Assembly (NCBI RefSeq): GCF_007858475.1
Contig: NZ_VIGX01000019.1
Location: 1-64,000 of the forward strand
Origin: Tsukamurella conjunctivitidis
Lineage (GTDB): Bacteria; Actinomycetota; Actinomycetes; Mycobacteriales; Mycobacteriaceae
Length of the DNA: 64,000 nucleotides
Direction: 5' to 3'
The notes beneath the pieces are model-generated. The model had not been told where the DNA came from. It searched no databases and saw only the letters and a list, made by a program, of their open reading frames with translations. Positions within the stretch are counted from its first letter, which is position 1. Every line of letters begins with the position of its first letter. Of the stretch, positions 36,565 to 45,397 are shown in pieces. Made by a program: the position numbers and the translations under genes.

Positions 36565-36984
36565 TTATCCGGCGAGCCGGCGCTTGATGCGGGCGAGCAT
36601 CGCCGACATGCCGCGCAGCCGCAGCGGGCTGACCACGGAGTCGAGGCCGAGGGCGTGGTGGAAGTCGTCCGGCACGGCGATGATCGCCGCGGCCGGCTGC
36701 CCGTCGAGGCCCTGCGCCAGGATCGACGCGAAGCCGCGAGTGGTCGGCGCCTCGGGCGGCGCGCTGAAGTACAGCCGCACCGACTCGGGATCCGAAGCGT
36801 CGACGTCGAGGAACAGCGGCGACTGGCACTCCGGAACCGGCTCCATCGCCGCCGCCGTCAGATGCTCGGGGAGCTCGGGCAGCTCGCGCGAGAACTCCAG
36901 CAGCAGTTCGAGGCGGTCCTGCTCACCGACGCCCGCGAAGTCGTCGACGATCTCCGCCAGCGGCGCGGGGAGGCCGGCCGTCAT
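36565..36984 (-). CDS. sufE: SufE-family sulfur acceptor
   Basis: A 139-aa SufE-like protein. The conserved cysteine is in [12 protein letters not shown] (about residue 55), where SufE accepts persulfide sulfur from a cysteine desulfurase; the C-terminal [15 protein letters not shown] is also typical. Its ATG overlaps the sulfurtransferase stop by 4 bp (ATGA). The sseA-sufE pair has the same order in M. tuberculosis (Rv3283-Rv3284). The partner here may be the adjacent rhodanese rather than SufS; that is inference. Confidence 0.92.
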   Translation of the reverse strand: MTAGLPAPLAEIVDDFAGVGEQDRLELLLEFSRELPELPEHLTAAAMEPVPECQSPLFLDVDASDPESVRLYFSAPPEAPTTRGFASILAQGLDGQPAAAIIAVPDDFHHALGLDSVVSPLRLRGMSAMLARIKRRLAG

Positions 36985-37886
36985 GAGGTCGACGCCGCGC
37001 CCGGCACAGCGCCGGGGTCTTCGCCGCGCGCGATGGGCGCGCGGACGGTGTTGCCCCACTCCGTCCAGGATCCGTCGTAGTTGCGGACGTCCGAGAAACC
37101 CAGCAGGTGGGTGAGCACGAACCACGTGTGACTCGAGCGCTCGCCGATGCGGCAGTACGCCGTGACCGGCGCCTGCGGGTCCAGGCCGCCGTAGACCTCG
37201 AGGAGGTCGGCGTGCGGGAGGAACCGGCCGTCCTGCCGGGCCGCCTTCGCCCACGGGATCGACACCGCGGTGGGGATGTGGCCCCCGCGCAGGGCCCCCT
37301 CCTCCGGGTAGTCGGGCATGTGCGTGCGCTCGCCCGTGTACTCCTGCGGCGACCGTACGTCGACGAGCGCGCGGCGCCCGATGTCGGCGCGCACCTCATC
37401 GGCGAAGGCGCGGATCACCGAGTCGTCGCGTTCGACGACGGGGTAGTCGCTGCGCGGGTACTCCGGCTGCTCCAGCGAGACGTCGCGGGCGTCGCTGATC
37501 CACTTGTCGCGGCCGCCGTCGAGCAGGCGCACGTCCGGGTGCCCGAAGAGGGTGAACACCCACAGCGCGTAGGCGGCCCACCAGTTGGACTTGTCGCCGT
37601 AGATCACCACGGTGTCGTCGCGGCTGATGCCCTTGGCGCGCATCAGTTCCGCGAACTGCTCACCGGTGATGTAGTCGCGGGTCACCGGGTCGTTCAGGTG
37701 CAGGTGCCAGTCCACCTTCTGCGCCGTCGGGATGTGCCCGATGTCGTAGAGGAGCACGTCCTCGTCGGACTCGATCACCTTCAGGCCGGGGACACCGAGG
37801 TGCCCGCTCAGCCAGTCCGCGGTGACGAGGCGCTCGGGGTGTGCGTAGTCCTGCAGTTCCGCGCTCGGATCGGTCTCGATAGCCAC
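36981..37886 (-). CDS. sseA: Thiosulfate/3-mercaptopyruvate sulfurtransferase
   Basis: A 301-aa double rhodanese. The inactive N-terminal domain spans ~20-140 ([33 protein letters not shown]), the active domain ~160-290 with the catalytic cysteine in [18 protein letters not shown]. It transfers sulfane sulfur to cyanide or protein thiols. I chose the GTG at 37886 over the ATG 7 codons upstream because TAGGCT ends exactly 7 bp before it. Coupled to sufE. Upstream is the foreign-looking acyltransferase operon, 70 bp away. Confidence 0.92.
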   Translation of the reverse strand: MAIETDPSAELQDYAHPERLVTADWLSGHLGVPGLKVIESDEDVLLYDIGHIPTAQKVDWHLHLNDPVTRDYITGEQFAELMRAKGISRDDTVVIYGDKSNWWAAYALWVFTLFGHPDVRLLDGGRDKWISDARDVSLEQPEYPRSDYPVVERDDSVIRAFADEVRADIGRRALVDVRSPQEYTGERTHMPDYPEEGALRGGHIPTAVSIPWAKAARQDGRFLPHADLLEVYGGLDPQAPVTAYCRIGERSSHTWFVLTHLLGFSDVRNYDGSWTEWGNTVRAPIARGEDPGAVPGAASTS

Positions 37887-37956
37887 GTCCGCCAGCCTAG
37901 CCTCCACACGCTCCGGGCGCGCCGCGGCGACCCCGTCGGGCGGTGTGCGCCCGGCC

Positions 37957-39231
37957 TCAGCGGACGGCGTACTCGTGGACCGCCTCCTCGACCACCCCGC
38001 GCAGGTCCGCGGCGGCGGCGAGGTTGGTCGCGGCGAACAGCGACATCTCCGACTCGGTGCCGGTCCACCCGACGTACAGGTACGGGGGCCGCGGCCCCGG
38101 CACCCGGCCGGGCAGCGACGACCACGCCAGGCGGAACCACGTGCGGTCCGCCGGGGTGCCGTCGGGGGCGCGGACCGGCGCGGGCAGGGCGCCGACGCCC
38201 GCGCAGGTCGTCACCGGGTGCGCCGGATCGGGCGGCGCGTCGATGAGCGCCGCCAGCGTGCGACGGGGGAGCAGCGTCAGGAGCGGGCCGAAGGCGTCGT
38301 AGCGCCCGGCGTCCGGGAGCGCGCCCAGGACCCCTTTGACGTCGGCGCGCAGAGCCACCACTCCCTCGGGGCCCGCCGTGGGATCGACGAGGAGTTCGGC
38401 GTCGACGATCGCGTTGCCGCGCAGGTCGCCCTCCTCGCGCCGGTTCACCGACAGGCCCAGCGCGGCCCGCCCGTCGGGCCGCACCCAGCCGAGGGCGGCG
38501 GCGATCCGTGCGGTGGCCCGGAACAGCAGGGTCGATTCGGTGCCGCCGGACTCGGCGGCGCGGGCCGCGAGGCCCTCGCGGTCGAGGTGCACGGCGGTCC
38601 AGCGATCCGGGCCGACGGGGTACGCGCGGGGCGGCCCGTCGTGCTCGAGGCGCCCGCGGGCGAGGCGGGCCGCCGTCGCCGCCGCGCGCGCCGCGGCCGG
38701 CAGTTCGCGCGCCGCCAGTGCGGCGTCGCGCCGTGCGGCACGAAGCGGGGGAGCGGCCTCCCGCGGGTAGGGCAGCTCGCGCGAGGCGCCCAGCGCCGCC
38801 TCGGCGACGGCGGTCGCGGTGCCCACGCCGTCGGCGAGGACGTGCGAGACCACCAGCGTGACAGCGGAACCGCCGTCGGTCAGGGGCAGCACCCCGAGAT
38901 GCCAGCCCGGCCCCGACCACGGGTCGATCGGCGCGGCGGCCCGTTCGTCGAGCCAGTCGTCGATCGCCGCCCGCGGCCGCGGAGAGGCCTCGACGGCGAT
39001 CCGCGGCGCGGCCGTCGTGGCCACCCAGCGGTCCCGTCCGAAGGGCAGCGGTGAGTGCGCGATCCGCCGCCCCAACAGCCCGCTCGTGAGGGCGGTGCGG
39101 AACCGCTCGAGGCCCGCGGCGTCGACCCCGTCGTCGTAGACCCAGACCACCTGGATGAGCGAATTGCGGCCGGTCGCACGGGTACCGGAGGCCGCGCCCT
39201 GGTCGACGAAGGCGAGCAGGTCGGCCGTCAT
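37957..39231 (-). CDS. Condensation-fold acyltransferase (last gene of glycolipid-type operon)
   Basis: A 424-aa condensation-superfamily protein. The HxxxDG motif is SHVLADGVG near residue 130; [18 protein letters not shown] and [12 protein letters not shown] occupy the positions of the second-half strands. It is more divergent than its three operon relatives and contains WES/DGAT-like features (short N-terminal region, Ala/Arg-rich central helix [18 protein letters not shown]). Its ATG overlaps the previous gene's stop (ATGA). Acyl donor and acceptor are unknown; the operon context suggests acylation of a glycoside. Confidence 0.75.
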   Translation of the reverse strand: MTADLLAFVDQGAASGTRATGRNSLIQVVWVYDDGVDAAGLERFRTALTSGLLGRRIAHSPLPFGRDRWVATTAAPRIAVEASPRPRAAIDDWLDERAAAPIDPWSGPGWHLGVLPLTDGGSAVTLVVSHVLADGVGTATAVAEAALGASRELPYPREAAPPLRAARRDAALAARELPAAARAAATAARLARGRLEHDGPPRAYPVGPDRWTAVHLDREGLAARAAESGGTESTLLFRATARIAAALGWVRPDGRAALGLSVNRREEGDLRGNAIVDAELLVDPTAGPEGVVALRADVKGVLGALPDAGRYDAFGPLLTLLPRRTLAALIDAPPDPAHPVTTCAGVGALPAPVRAPDGTPADRTWFRLAWSSLPGRVPGPRPPYLYVGWTGTESEMSLFAATNLAAAADLRGVVEEAVHEYAVR

Positions 39232-40475
39232 GCGGCCGCTCCGGCGCCGACGAGGCCGGATTCGATCCGGTCCCGGATCCGGCGGGCGGCCGCGGGCGCC
39301 AGGGTGCCCGGGGCGTGCCGCAGCTCGATCGAGAGCCGTCCGTCGAAGGTCAAGGCGTGGTGATGCAGCCCGACCAGCGGGGCGAGGGCCTCGGGCGGGG
39401 CGTTCCGGACCAGGACGCGGACCCGGTCTATGTCGACCTCCGAGCTGGTGTGGAAGTCCACGGCGGTGACCCCGTCCGGCGTCGACGGCGCAGGGATCGC
39501 CCCGATGTTGCTCAGCCGCACCGGGACCCCGCCGCTCACCGTCACCGGCGCGGAGCCGGCGAGCGCGGCGGCGACCGTGCCGTCCGCGAGGTCGGTACGG
39601 AGCCGGTCGAGGACCGCGCGGCCGATCTCCTCGGGAGCGGAGTCGCCCCGCACCGCGACGGGCACGGTCGACGAGCCGGCGAAGTTCGTGACCGCCGCGG
39701 CGGGGACGGCGGGCTCCGCGCGGGCCCGCAGGTCGACCGGGCTGAAGACGGCCAGCGGTACCGCCTCGTCGGTGGGGCGGTCGAGTTCGGCCCGCTCCGC
39801 GGCGACGATGATCCCGGCGAGCAGGCCGTGGACGCTCAGACCCGCCTCCTTCGCCCGGCGCCGCAGGGCATCGGTCGTGGCGGCGTCGAGCCGGATCCGG
39901 TCGAAGGCGAAGTCGCCGGCGTCGACGTCGGCGGGCGTCGGCACCGACGCGGTCGGGACGACCTCCACCACGGACGGCGCCGGCGAGGAGGCCGCCGCGA
40001 GGCGATCCGCCAGGTCCGTCGGCGCGGCCGGGAGCCCGGCGGGGGCCGCGGCCTCGGCGCCCGAGTACAGCTCCCACAGACGCAGATTGAGGTACAGCGC
40101 ATGTGCGCCGTCGGCGACCGCGTGACTCACACCGAGGGTCACCCGGTGCAGCTCGCCGTCCGAGACGAGCTGCACGGCGGAAACGGCGTTCTCGACGTCG
40201 ACGCCGAGCCGGACGTCGCCCGGGACGAAGGGGCGCAGCTCCACCTGGATCGCGGCGGCGTCCTGCTCGGGCGGGGAGTCCGGGGCGACGAGGTCGAATC
40301 CGAAGGCGTGCGCCTCGATCCGGCCCGCGAGGACCGGGTACTCGCGGCGCAGCGAGGCGAAGGCCCCGGCCAGGCGGTCCGCCACCACCGGGCCGCGGAC
40401 CACGAAGCTGCCGCTGGAGGTGGTTCCCGTGAGCACGTAGGGGATCTCGAGCGGGGTCAGGGCGCGTCGGGGCAT
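39228..40475 (-). CDS. PapA5-like acyltransferase paralog
   Basis: A 415-aa member of the condensation superfamily, paralogous to the genes at 42571 and 43891. HxxxDG is SHAVADGAH (about residue 130); shared blocks are SPVDLRARAEPAVP, VTNFAGSSTV, RLSNIGAIPAP and the C-terminal ALTFDGRLSIELRH. Start chosen at MPRRALTPLEIPYV, right after the glycosyltransferase stop (TGAGATG), with GGAGGT as ribosome site; the extra codons upstream belong to a shadow frame. Predicted cytoplasmic, using acyl-CoA donors; substrate unknown. Confidence 0.82.
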   Translation of the reverse strand: MPRRALTPLEIPYVLTGTTSSGSFVVRGPVVADRLAGAFASLRREYPVLAGRIEAHAFGFDLVAPDSPPEQDAAAIQVELRPFVPGDVRLGVDVENAVSAVQLVSDGELHRVTLGVSHAVADGAHALYLNLRLWELYSGAEAAAPAGLPAAPTDLADRLAAASSPAPSVVEVVPTASVPTPADVDAGDFAFDRIRLDAATTDALRRRAKEAGLSVHGLLAGIIVAAERAELDRPTDEAVPLAVFSPVDLRARAEPAVPAAAVTNFAGSSTVPVAVRGDSAPEEIGRAVLDRLRTDLADGTVAAALAGSAPVTVSGGVPVRLSNIGAIPAPSTPDGVTAVDFHTSSEVDIDRVRVLVRNAPPEALAPLVGLHHHALTFDGRLSIELRHAPGTLAPAAARRIRDRIESGLVGAGAAA

Positions 40476-40476
40476 C

Positions 40477-41859
40477 TCACACCTCCAGTCCGGCGAGCGA
40501 GACCACCGAGGCGGTGTCGAAGTCGACGGTGTCGGGCGCCGTGACCGGCGCGATCGTCCGCACATCGACCCCGTCGTCCTCGGCGATCGACTCGATGATC
40601 GTCGCGGCGCGCCGAGCGGGGATGTCGCCCAGGTCGATCAGGGACGAGATCCGCTGGGCGCGGCGGCGGGTGGCCGGGGCGAGCAGCAGGTCGAAGGCGG
40701 CGTGCAGCCGTTCGGCGGTGACGTTGCGCATCGGCAGGCACGCGCCGACGCCGAGGTCGGTGACGCGCGCGCCCCAGAAGGGCTGGTCCGCGAGCACCGG
40801 GCAGATCAGCGTGGGCAGGCCCGCCCGCAGCGATGCGGCGGTGGTGCCGGCCCCGCCGTGGTGGACGGCGGCGGCGCAGTGCGGCAGCACCTCCGCGTGC
40901 ACCACCTCGTCGACGACGCGGATGTGCTCGCCCAGGTCGGCGCCGACCAGATCGCTCCACCCGGCGACGATGAGGCCGCGGCGGCCGCGCTCGGCGCAGA
41001 CCCGGGCGAAGGTGCGCGCCATGCCGTCGGGGTCCGCGATGCGCATGCTGCCGAAGCCCCAGTAGATGGGGGCGTCGCCCTCCGTGAGCCAGGCCATGAG
41101 GTCGGCGTCCGTGCGCTTCTGCTCACCCTGGCGCAGCCAGGCGTCGGCCGGGACCTCGAGGAAGCCGAGCATCGGCCGGGTCCGGCTGAACTCGGGGACC
41201 AGGTCGGGGGTGAGCGCGGGGTCGTAGAGCTGCAGGTCGACGATCTCGTTGGCGTCGCGGTTCTTCGCGCGGCGCGACCGGTAGGGGGCCTCGCCGACCG
41301 ACATCCGATGGAAGTTCACGGCGGCCCGGACGTGCGTCCAGGTGAACGAGTCGCCGAGGGCCCAGGTCGCGCGCTTGACCATCCGGGGCGAGCGGGAGAG
41401 CACGTCGCTGGTCAGGCCCGCCGGCGTGTACTGCGTCATCGGGTAGACGCTGTTCGTGGTGCCGGGGAAGAACCGGTAGCTGATGATGCTCGCGCCGCTG
41501 CGCCGGCTGATCGGGAGCGCGAAATCGACGGCGTCCGAATGGGTCAGCACCACATCGGCGTCACGGCAGACGATCTCCGTCTCGCGCGAGATGGTGGCGA
41601 TGTTGCGGATCAGCCAGCGCCCGTAAGCCCGCATCCGTTCGACGGGCCGGTGGATCACGTCGCGGTAGTCGTCGTCGTAGTCCGGCACGAAGTCGTTGAG
41701 CCGGTGCGCGTCGAGCCCGGCCGAACGGATGAGGCGCACCAGGGGGTCGCCCATCGCGGCGATGGTCACGTCGTGCCCGCGGGCGCGCAGCGCCAACCCG
41801 ATCGCGATCGTCGGCTGGACGTCGCCGCGGCTCCCCATGGCGAGGATGCAGACCTTCAT
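40477..41859 (-). CDS. Glycosyltransferase, GT1 family (GtfA/UGT-like)
   Basis: A 460-aa GT-B glycosyltransferase. N-terminal acceptor domain begins MKVCILAMGSRGDVQPTIAI, the signature of sterol/glycopeptidolipid/PGL glycosyltransferases; the donor site HCAAAVHHGGAGTTAASLRAG is in the C-terminal half (about residues 325-345), followed by PVLADQPFWGARVTDLGVG. It transfers a sugar from an NDP-sugar to a lipid or small-molecule hydroxyl. Start at the ATG with AAAGGACGAACTGAC upstream. As the only glycosyltransferase in an operon of four acyltransferases, it probably makes the glycoside they acylate. Confidence 0.9.
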   Translation of the reverse strand: MKVCILAMGSRGDVQPTIAIGLALRARGHDVTIAAMGDPLVRLIRSAGLDAHRLNDFVPDYDDDYRDVIHRPVERMRAYGRWLIRNIATISRETEIVCRDADVVLTHSDAVDFALPISRRSGASIISYRFFPGTTNSVYPMTQYTPAGLTSDVLSRSPRMVKRATWALGDSFTWTHVRAAVNFHRMSVGEAPYRSRRAKNRDANEIVDLQLYDPALTPDLVPEFSRTRPMLGFLEVPADAWLRQGEQKRTDADLMAWLTEGDAPIYWGFGSMRIADPDGMARTFARVCAERGRRGLIVAGWSDLVGADLGEHIRVVDEVVHAEVLPHCAAAVHHGGAGTTAASLRAGLPTLICPVLADQPFWGARVTDLGVGACLPMRNVTAERLHAAFDLLLAPATRRRAQRISSLIDLGDIPARRAATIIESIAEDDGVDVRTIAPVTAPDTVDFDTASVVSLAGLEV

Positions 41860-41860
41860 G

Positions 41861-42574
41861 TCAGTTCGTCCTTTCGACGGTCGGGTGGAGCTCGGTTCGA
41901 GGGGGCACGGGGGCCGGGACGGCACCCTCCGGGGCGGCGGCGAGCGCGTTCCGGACGGGGCGCAGGAGCAGCAGCGTGAGCGGCAGCACGGGCAGGGCGA
42001 CGAGCAGTGGGATCACCTGACAGGCGACCACGGCGTAATCGATCGGCAGGCCGAGCGCCGCGGTGATCGAGGCGGTGGTACTGAGCACGACCGCCACGAG
42101 CCACAGCGGGTCGACGGCGCGGAGCGCCCGGACGCAGCGGCGTTCGGTCCGGACGCGGCGGTTCCATCGCTGGGCCCGGGCCGTCTCGCCGCGCACCGTG
42201 AGCCGCATCATGAGGGTCGCGACGGCCGGCCGCCGCAGGACCAGCCCGGCGGCGATCGCGACGGCCATGAGCGCGCCGATGGCCGTCTCCACCAACAGGA
42301 TCACCCGCGGGCTGCCCGAGATCGCGGCGGCGGTGATCGAGGCGGCCAGCAGGGTGAGCGTGAACAGCTCCAGCGGGTCGGTCGCGCGGCGCACCAGGGT
42401 CCGGAGGAGGATCCGCAGGGCGACGAGGGTGGTGCCGACGACCAGCGCGACGAGTTGGCCGGTGCCGACCAGGTAGCGCAGCGAGAAGTACACGCCCAGT
42501 TGGAGCGCGACGTCGACGAGCAGCGCCACCGGCGGGGCGGGTGGCGATTCGGTGTCGGCGAGGGGGACCGTCAT
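41861..42574 (-). CDS. VC0807-type integral membrane protein
   Basis: A 237-aa membrane protein with about six hydrophobic segments. The layout (LLVDVALQLGVYFSLRYLVG, then TTLVALRILLRTLVRR, then ISGSPRVILLVETAIGALMA) matches the VC0807/septation-A-like family, whose function is not established. It ends with a Pro-rich cytoplasmic tail. Its start overlaps the upstream acyltransferase stop by 4 bp and the glycosyltransferase starts 1 bp after its stop, so it is a fixed part of the operon. It may anchor the enzymes or help move product across the membrane; both are inference. Confidence 0.78.
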   Translation of the reverse strand: MTVPLADTESPPAPPVALLVDVALQLGVYFSLRYLVGTGQLVALVVGTTLVALRILLRTLVRRATDPLELFTLTLLAASITAAAISGSPRVILLVETAIGALMAVAIAAGLVLRRPAVATLMMRLTVRGETARAQRWNRRVRTERRCVRALRAVDPLWLVAVVLSTTASITAALGLPIDYAVVACQVIPLLVALPVLPLTLLLLRPVRNALAAAPEGAVPAPVPPRTELHPTVERTN

Positions 42575-43857
42575 GCGGCGGTTCCGATCGCCACCAGCCG
42601 GTGCGCGCCGTCCTCGATCCGCTCGAGGAGCCGGCGCCGCACCGCCCCGTCGAGCGTGCCGGGGAGCACCCGCAGCTCGACCGACAACCGGTCGCCGAAG
42701 GTGGAGACGAGGTAGGAGGAGCCGATCGGCGCGGCCGGAACGCCGTCCCCGTCGTGGCCCTTCGCGTACTCGCGGATCCCGGACGCGCTGCGGACGATCT
42801 GCGCGTGGAAGTCGAGGACGTCGAGGCCCGCCGGGGTGACCGGTGCGGGTACCTCGCCCAGGTTGCTGATGAGGACGGGCGGCCCGTGGCGCCGGGTCCG
42901 CGGATCCGGCATCGGGCTCACCGCGGTCCGCAGCACCGTGCCGTCGCGGACGTCCGCGCGGATCCGGTCGGCGACGGTGCGCGCGATCTCCTCGGTCGGG
43001 GCGTCGCCGACCGCCACGTAGGAGAAGCCGCAGAGCGCGGTCACCGAGCGCAGCGGGATCGGCGGGTCGATCCGGCCGCGGAAGTCGACCGGGGTCAGCA
43101 GGGCGACCGCCGCTCCCTCCGCGCACTCGCCGAGCTCGGCCCGCGCGATGAGACCGCTCACCAGCGCGTGCGGTGAGACGCCGTGGGCACGCGCCGCGGC
43201 GGCCAGCGCCGCGGTCTCGGACGCACCGAACCGGACGCGCAGCGCGTCGTCCACGTCCGGGCCCGGCTCCGCGGGGAACTCCGTCGGTACCGCGCCGTGC
43301 CAGACGGTACCCGCCAGCCGTTCCTCGTAATCGAGCTCCTCCGGCAGATGCCCGCGCGCCGCCATCACCAGGTGCGGCTCCGCCGGGAAGTCGTTGGCGC
43401 GCCGGATGATCGGCGTCGCACCGCTGGCGAGCGCGGTGTACAGCTCGAACAGCCGGGCCGCGATCGCGACGATGCCGGACCCGTCCGTCGCCGCGTGGCT
43501 GGCCCACAGGGTCAGGCGGTGGCGCTCGCCGATCCCGGTGAGCGACAGGGCCGCCAGTTGCTCGGAGCCGACGAACCACGGCGGCGTCTGCTCGTAGCCG
43601 GTCCACGGCGCGGTGCTGTCGCGGAAGCCGATCGCGGCGGCGACGGCGGCGTCGCCCGGGGCGAAGTGCGGGCGGCCCTTGACGTGCACGATGCGCGCCG
43701 CGAGCACGGGGTACTCCTCGAGCAGGGCGCTGAAGGCGGACCGCAGTGCGGTGCCGTCGACGACGCCCCGCAACTCGAACGACGTGCCGATCACCTCGCG
43801 CGAGGTGGGGCGCACGAAGGAGGCCTCGGAGAAGGTGAGTGCGCGGTGGTTCTGCAT
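42571..43857 (-). CDS. PapA5-like acyltransferase paralog
   Basis: A 428-aa condensation-superfamily acyltransferase, second gene of the operon. Catalytic HxxxDG is SHAATDGSG (about residue 126). Shared blocks with its paralogs: ALLEEYPVLAARI near the N-terminus, TPVDFRGRIDPPIP, VTALCGFSYV, VLISNLGEVPAP, STFGDRLSVELRVLPG. It lacks the first His of the HHxxxDG form, as do all five relatives here, but keeps the catalytic one. A 33-bp gap separates it from the first gene. Acyl donor unknown. Confidence 0.82.
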   Translation of the reverse strand: MQNHRALTFSEASFVRPTSREVIGTSFELRGVVDGTALRSAFSALLEEYPVLAARIVHVKGRPHFAPGDAAVAAAIGFRDSTAPWTGYEQTPPWFVGSEQLAALSLTGIGERHRLTLWASHAATDGSGIVAIAARLFELYTALASGATPIIRRANDFPAEPHLVMAARGHLPEELDYEERLAGTVWHGAVPTEFPAEPGPDVDDALRVRFGASETAALAAAARAHGVSPHALVSGLIARAELGECAEGAAVALLTPVDFRGRIDPPIPLRSVTALCGFSYVAVGDAPTEEIARTVADRIRADVRDGTVLRTAVSPMPDPRTRRHGPPVLISNLGEVPAPVTPAGLDVLDFHAQIVRSASGIREYAKGHDGDGVPAAPIGSSYLVSTFGDRLSVELRVLPGTLDGAVRRRLLERIEDGAHRLVAIGTAA

Positions 43858-43890
43858 GAGCGGCTCCTGTTCGGACGGCGGGGCGGCGGA

Positions 43891-45132
43891 TCAGGCCGCG
43901 GGGGCGCGGCGGGCGGCGGCGTGGACGAGGGCGTCGATGCGGTCGGCGACGGCGGTGCGTGCCGCAGCGGAGGCGGTGCCGCCGAGGGTGATCGCCTCGA
44001 TCCCGAGGCGGCCGCGGAAGGTCGAGACCTGGTGGATCGTGGCCGACGGGGCGGGGCGCCGCGGACCGTCGGGCACGTGGAGCGCCGAGGAGTCCATCGA
44101 CAGGACGGGGCGCAGGTCCTCGGCGACCAGCCCGTCGGGCAGCTCCACGTCGAGCGGGCCCAGGTTGCTGAGCACCACCGGCGGCTCGGGCACTTCGCCC
44201 GCTCCGGCGGCGCGCGCCAGCGCCGTGAGGGCGCGCCCGCCCCGGACGTCCCGGCGCACCGTGCGGGCGAGGTCCTCGCCGACGACGGCGGGGTCGGAGG
44301 CGGCGGTCAGTTCGACGGCGGCGTACGACGCGCCGACGAAGTTGGTCACCTCGGTGGGATCGAGCATCGGGCGCACCCGGCGACGGAGATCGACGAGCGT
44401 CATCGCGCCGATCCGCACGGGCGCCGCCGGATCCTCGTCGAGGAAGCCGGCCCGCTCGGCGGTGAGCAGGATCCCGGAGAGCAGCGCGTTCAGGCCGATG
44501 CCCTCGGCGGCCGCGAGCAGCCCCGCGGTGGTGTCGGGGGAGAAGCGCAGCGAGACGGTCTCGGGGAGCACCGCGTCGCCGGCGCGCGGGCCGAGGACGG
44601 GCGCGCTGCCGTACCACCGCGCACCGTCGAGGCGGGCGCGGCCGGTGCTGACCTTCGGCACGTCGAGGTCGGCGAGGATCCGCTGCGCCGACCGGGGGAA
44701 GGGCTGCGGCGTCCCCGGGTCCGTGGCGCCGGTGCGCACCAGCGCTGTGTAGTGCGACCAGAGCCGCGTGAGGAGGGCGTACAGGTGGGTGCCGTCGGCG
44801 AGGGCGTGGTTGACGGCGAGCGCGACGCGGTGCCGGTCGCCGAACGAGGTGACGTGCAGACGGGCGAGCGCCGCGGTGGGGTCGACCAGGGGGTCGCCGG
44901 GACCGTCGGTGCGGGTGGCACCGCCGACGGGCGGGACGAAGGCGTGGCCGTCGGCGGTGGGTGCGACCGCGGCGTCGAGCGCGGGGTGCTCGGCGCGCAG
45001 CGCGGCGAAGGCGTCGGACAATGCGTCGGAGTCCAGCGGGCCGCGCACGGTCAGCTCGAAGGCGCACGTGGTGGGATGCGGGCCCACGAACCCGATCTCG
45101 GACGAGGCGAGGGGACGAAGCGTCGTGGTCAT
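43891..45132 (-). CDS. PapA5-like acyltransferase paralog (first gene of operon)
   Basis: A 413-aa condensation-superfamily acyltransferase. HxxxDG is NHALADGTH (about residue 119); shared blocks are ALRAEHPALDAAV, MTLVDLRRRVRPMLD, VTNFVGASYAA, VVLSNLGPLDV and STFRGRLGIEAI. The ATG is 6 bp after TAGCGT (45144-45139), a leaderless promoter; an inverted repeat sits at the -35 position. This promoter likely serves all six genes down to 37957, since four of the five later junctions are overlaps or 1-bp gaps. Confidence 0.83.
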   Translation of the reverse strand: MTTTLRPLASSEIGFVGPHPTTCAFELTVRGPLDSDALSDAFAALRAEHPALDAAVAPTADGHAFVPPVGGATRTDGPGDPLVDPTAALARLHVTSFGDRHRVALAVNHALADGTHLYALLTRLWSHYTALVRTGATDPGTPQPFPRSAQRILADLDVPKVSTGRARLDGARWYGSAPVLGPRAGDAVLPETVSLRFSPDTTAGLLAAAEGIGLNALLSGILLTAERAGFLDEDPAAPVRIGAMTLVDLRRRVRPMLDPTEVTNFVGASYAAVELTAASDPAVVGEDLARTVRRDVRGGRALTALARAAGAGEVPEPPVVLSNLGPLDVELPDGLVAEDLRPVLSMDSSALHVPDGPRRPAPSATIHQVSTFRGRLGIEAITLGGTASAAARTAVADRIDALVHAAARRAPAA

Positions 45133-45176
45133 GGGAAGACGCTAAGACGCCGTCCATTCCCTTCGCGAGGCGAAGG
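45133..45176 (-). promoter_or_regulatory. Operon promoter with inverted repeat at -35
   Basis: Reading leftward: -10 TAGCGT at 45144-45139 with 6 bp to the ATG at 45132. Perfect 7-bp arms CCTTCGC (45160-45166) and GCGAAGG (45170-45176) with loop GAG are centred 36 bp upstream of the predicted transcript start. This overlaps the -35 position, where a repressor would block or an activator would contact RNA polymerase. Confidence 0.55.
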
Positions 45177-45397
45177 AGTGGTGTCGCTCGTCACGCTCCC
45201 GGACCCTTGACCAGGGTTGGCGGATGCCGTGCGGGGTGGATACTTCGGTGTTCTTGCAGCTCGAACGGCGTACGTGATGGAAACTTCGAGTGTGGCACCG
45301 AGCTGCGGAAACGCTGTGATTGCTCGCCGTTAACGAGATGATTACACGAACAGTGCACAGAATCCTGTGAAGTCCACCACGTCCGAGATGGTGAAGA
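45177..45397. other. Intergenic region between the acyltransferase operon and maf
   Basis: 221 bp with no convincing gene. It is lower in GC than the coding regions (for example around 45280-45360) and probably carries upstream control sequences of the acyltransferase operon and the 3' end of the maf transcript. No RNA gene was recognised. An open frame on the plus strand (44961-45341) runs antisense into the acyltransferase gene and looks like a shadow. Confidence 0.5.

Noticed and set aside
41861-45157. 1098-codon frame covering the VC0807 gene and two acyltransferases
   Set aside because: Only its last ~237 codons look like a protein; the rest is Arg-rich out-of-frame sequence of the acyltransferase genes.
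44961-45341. 126-codon plus-strand frame in the gap before maf
   Set aside because: Mostly antisense to the acyltransferase gene, Arg-rich, without ribosome site or recognisable domain.
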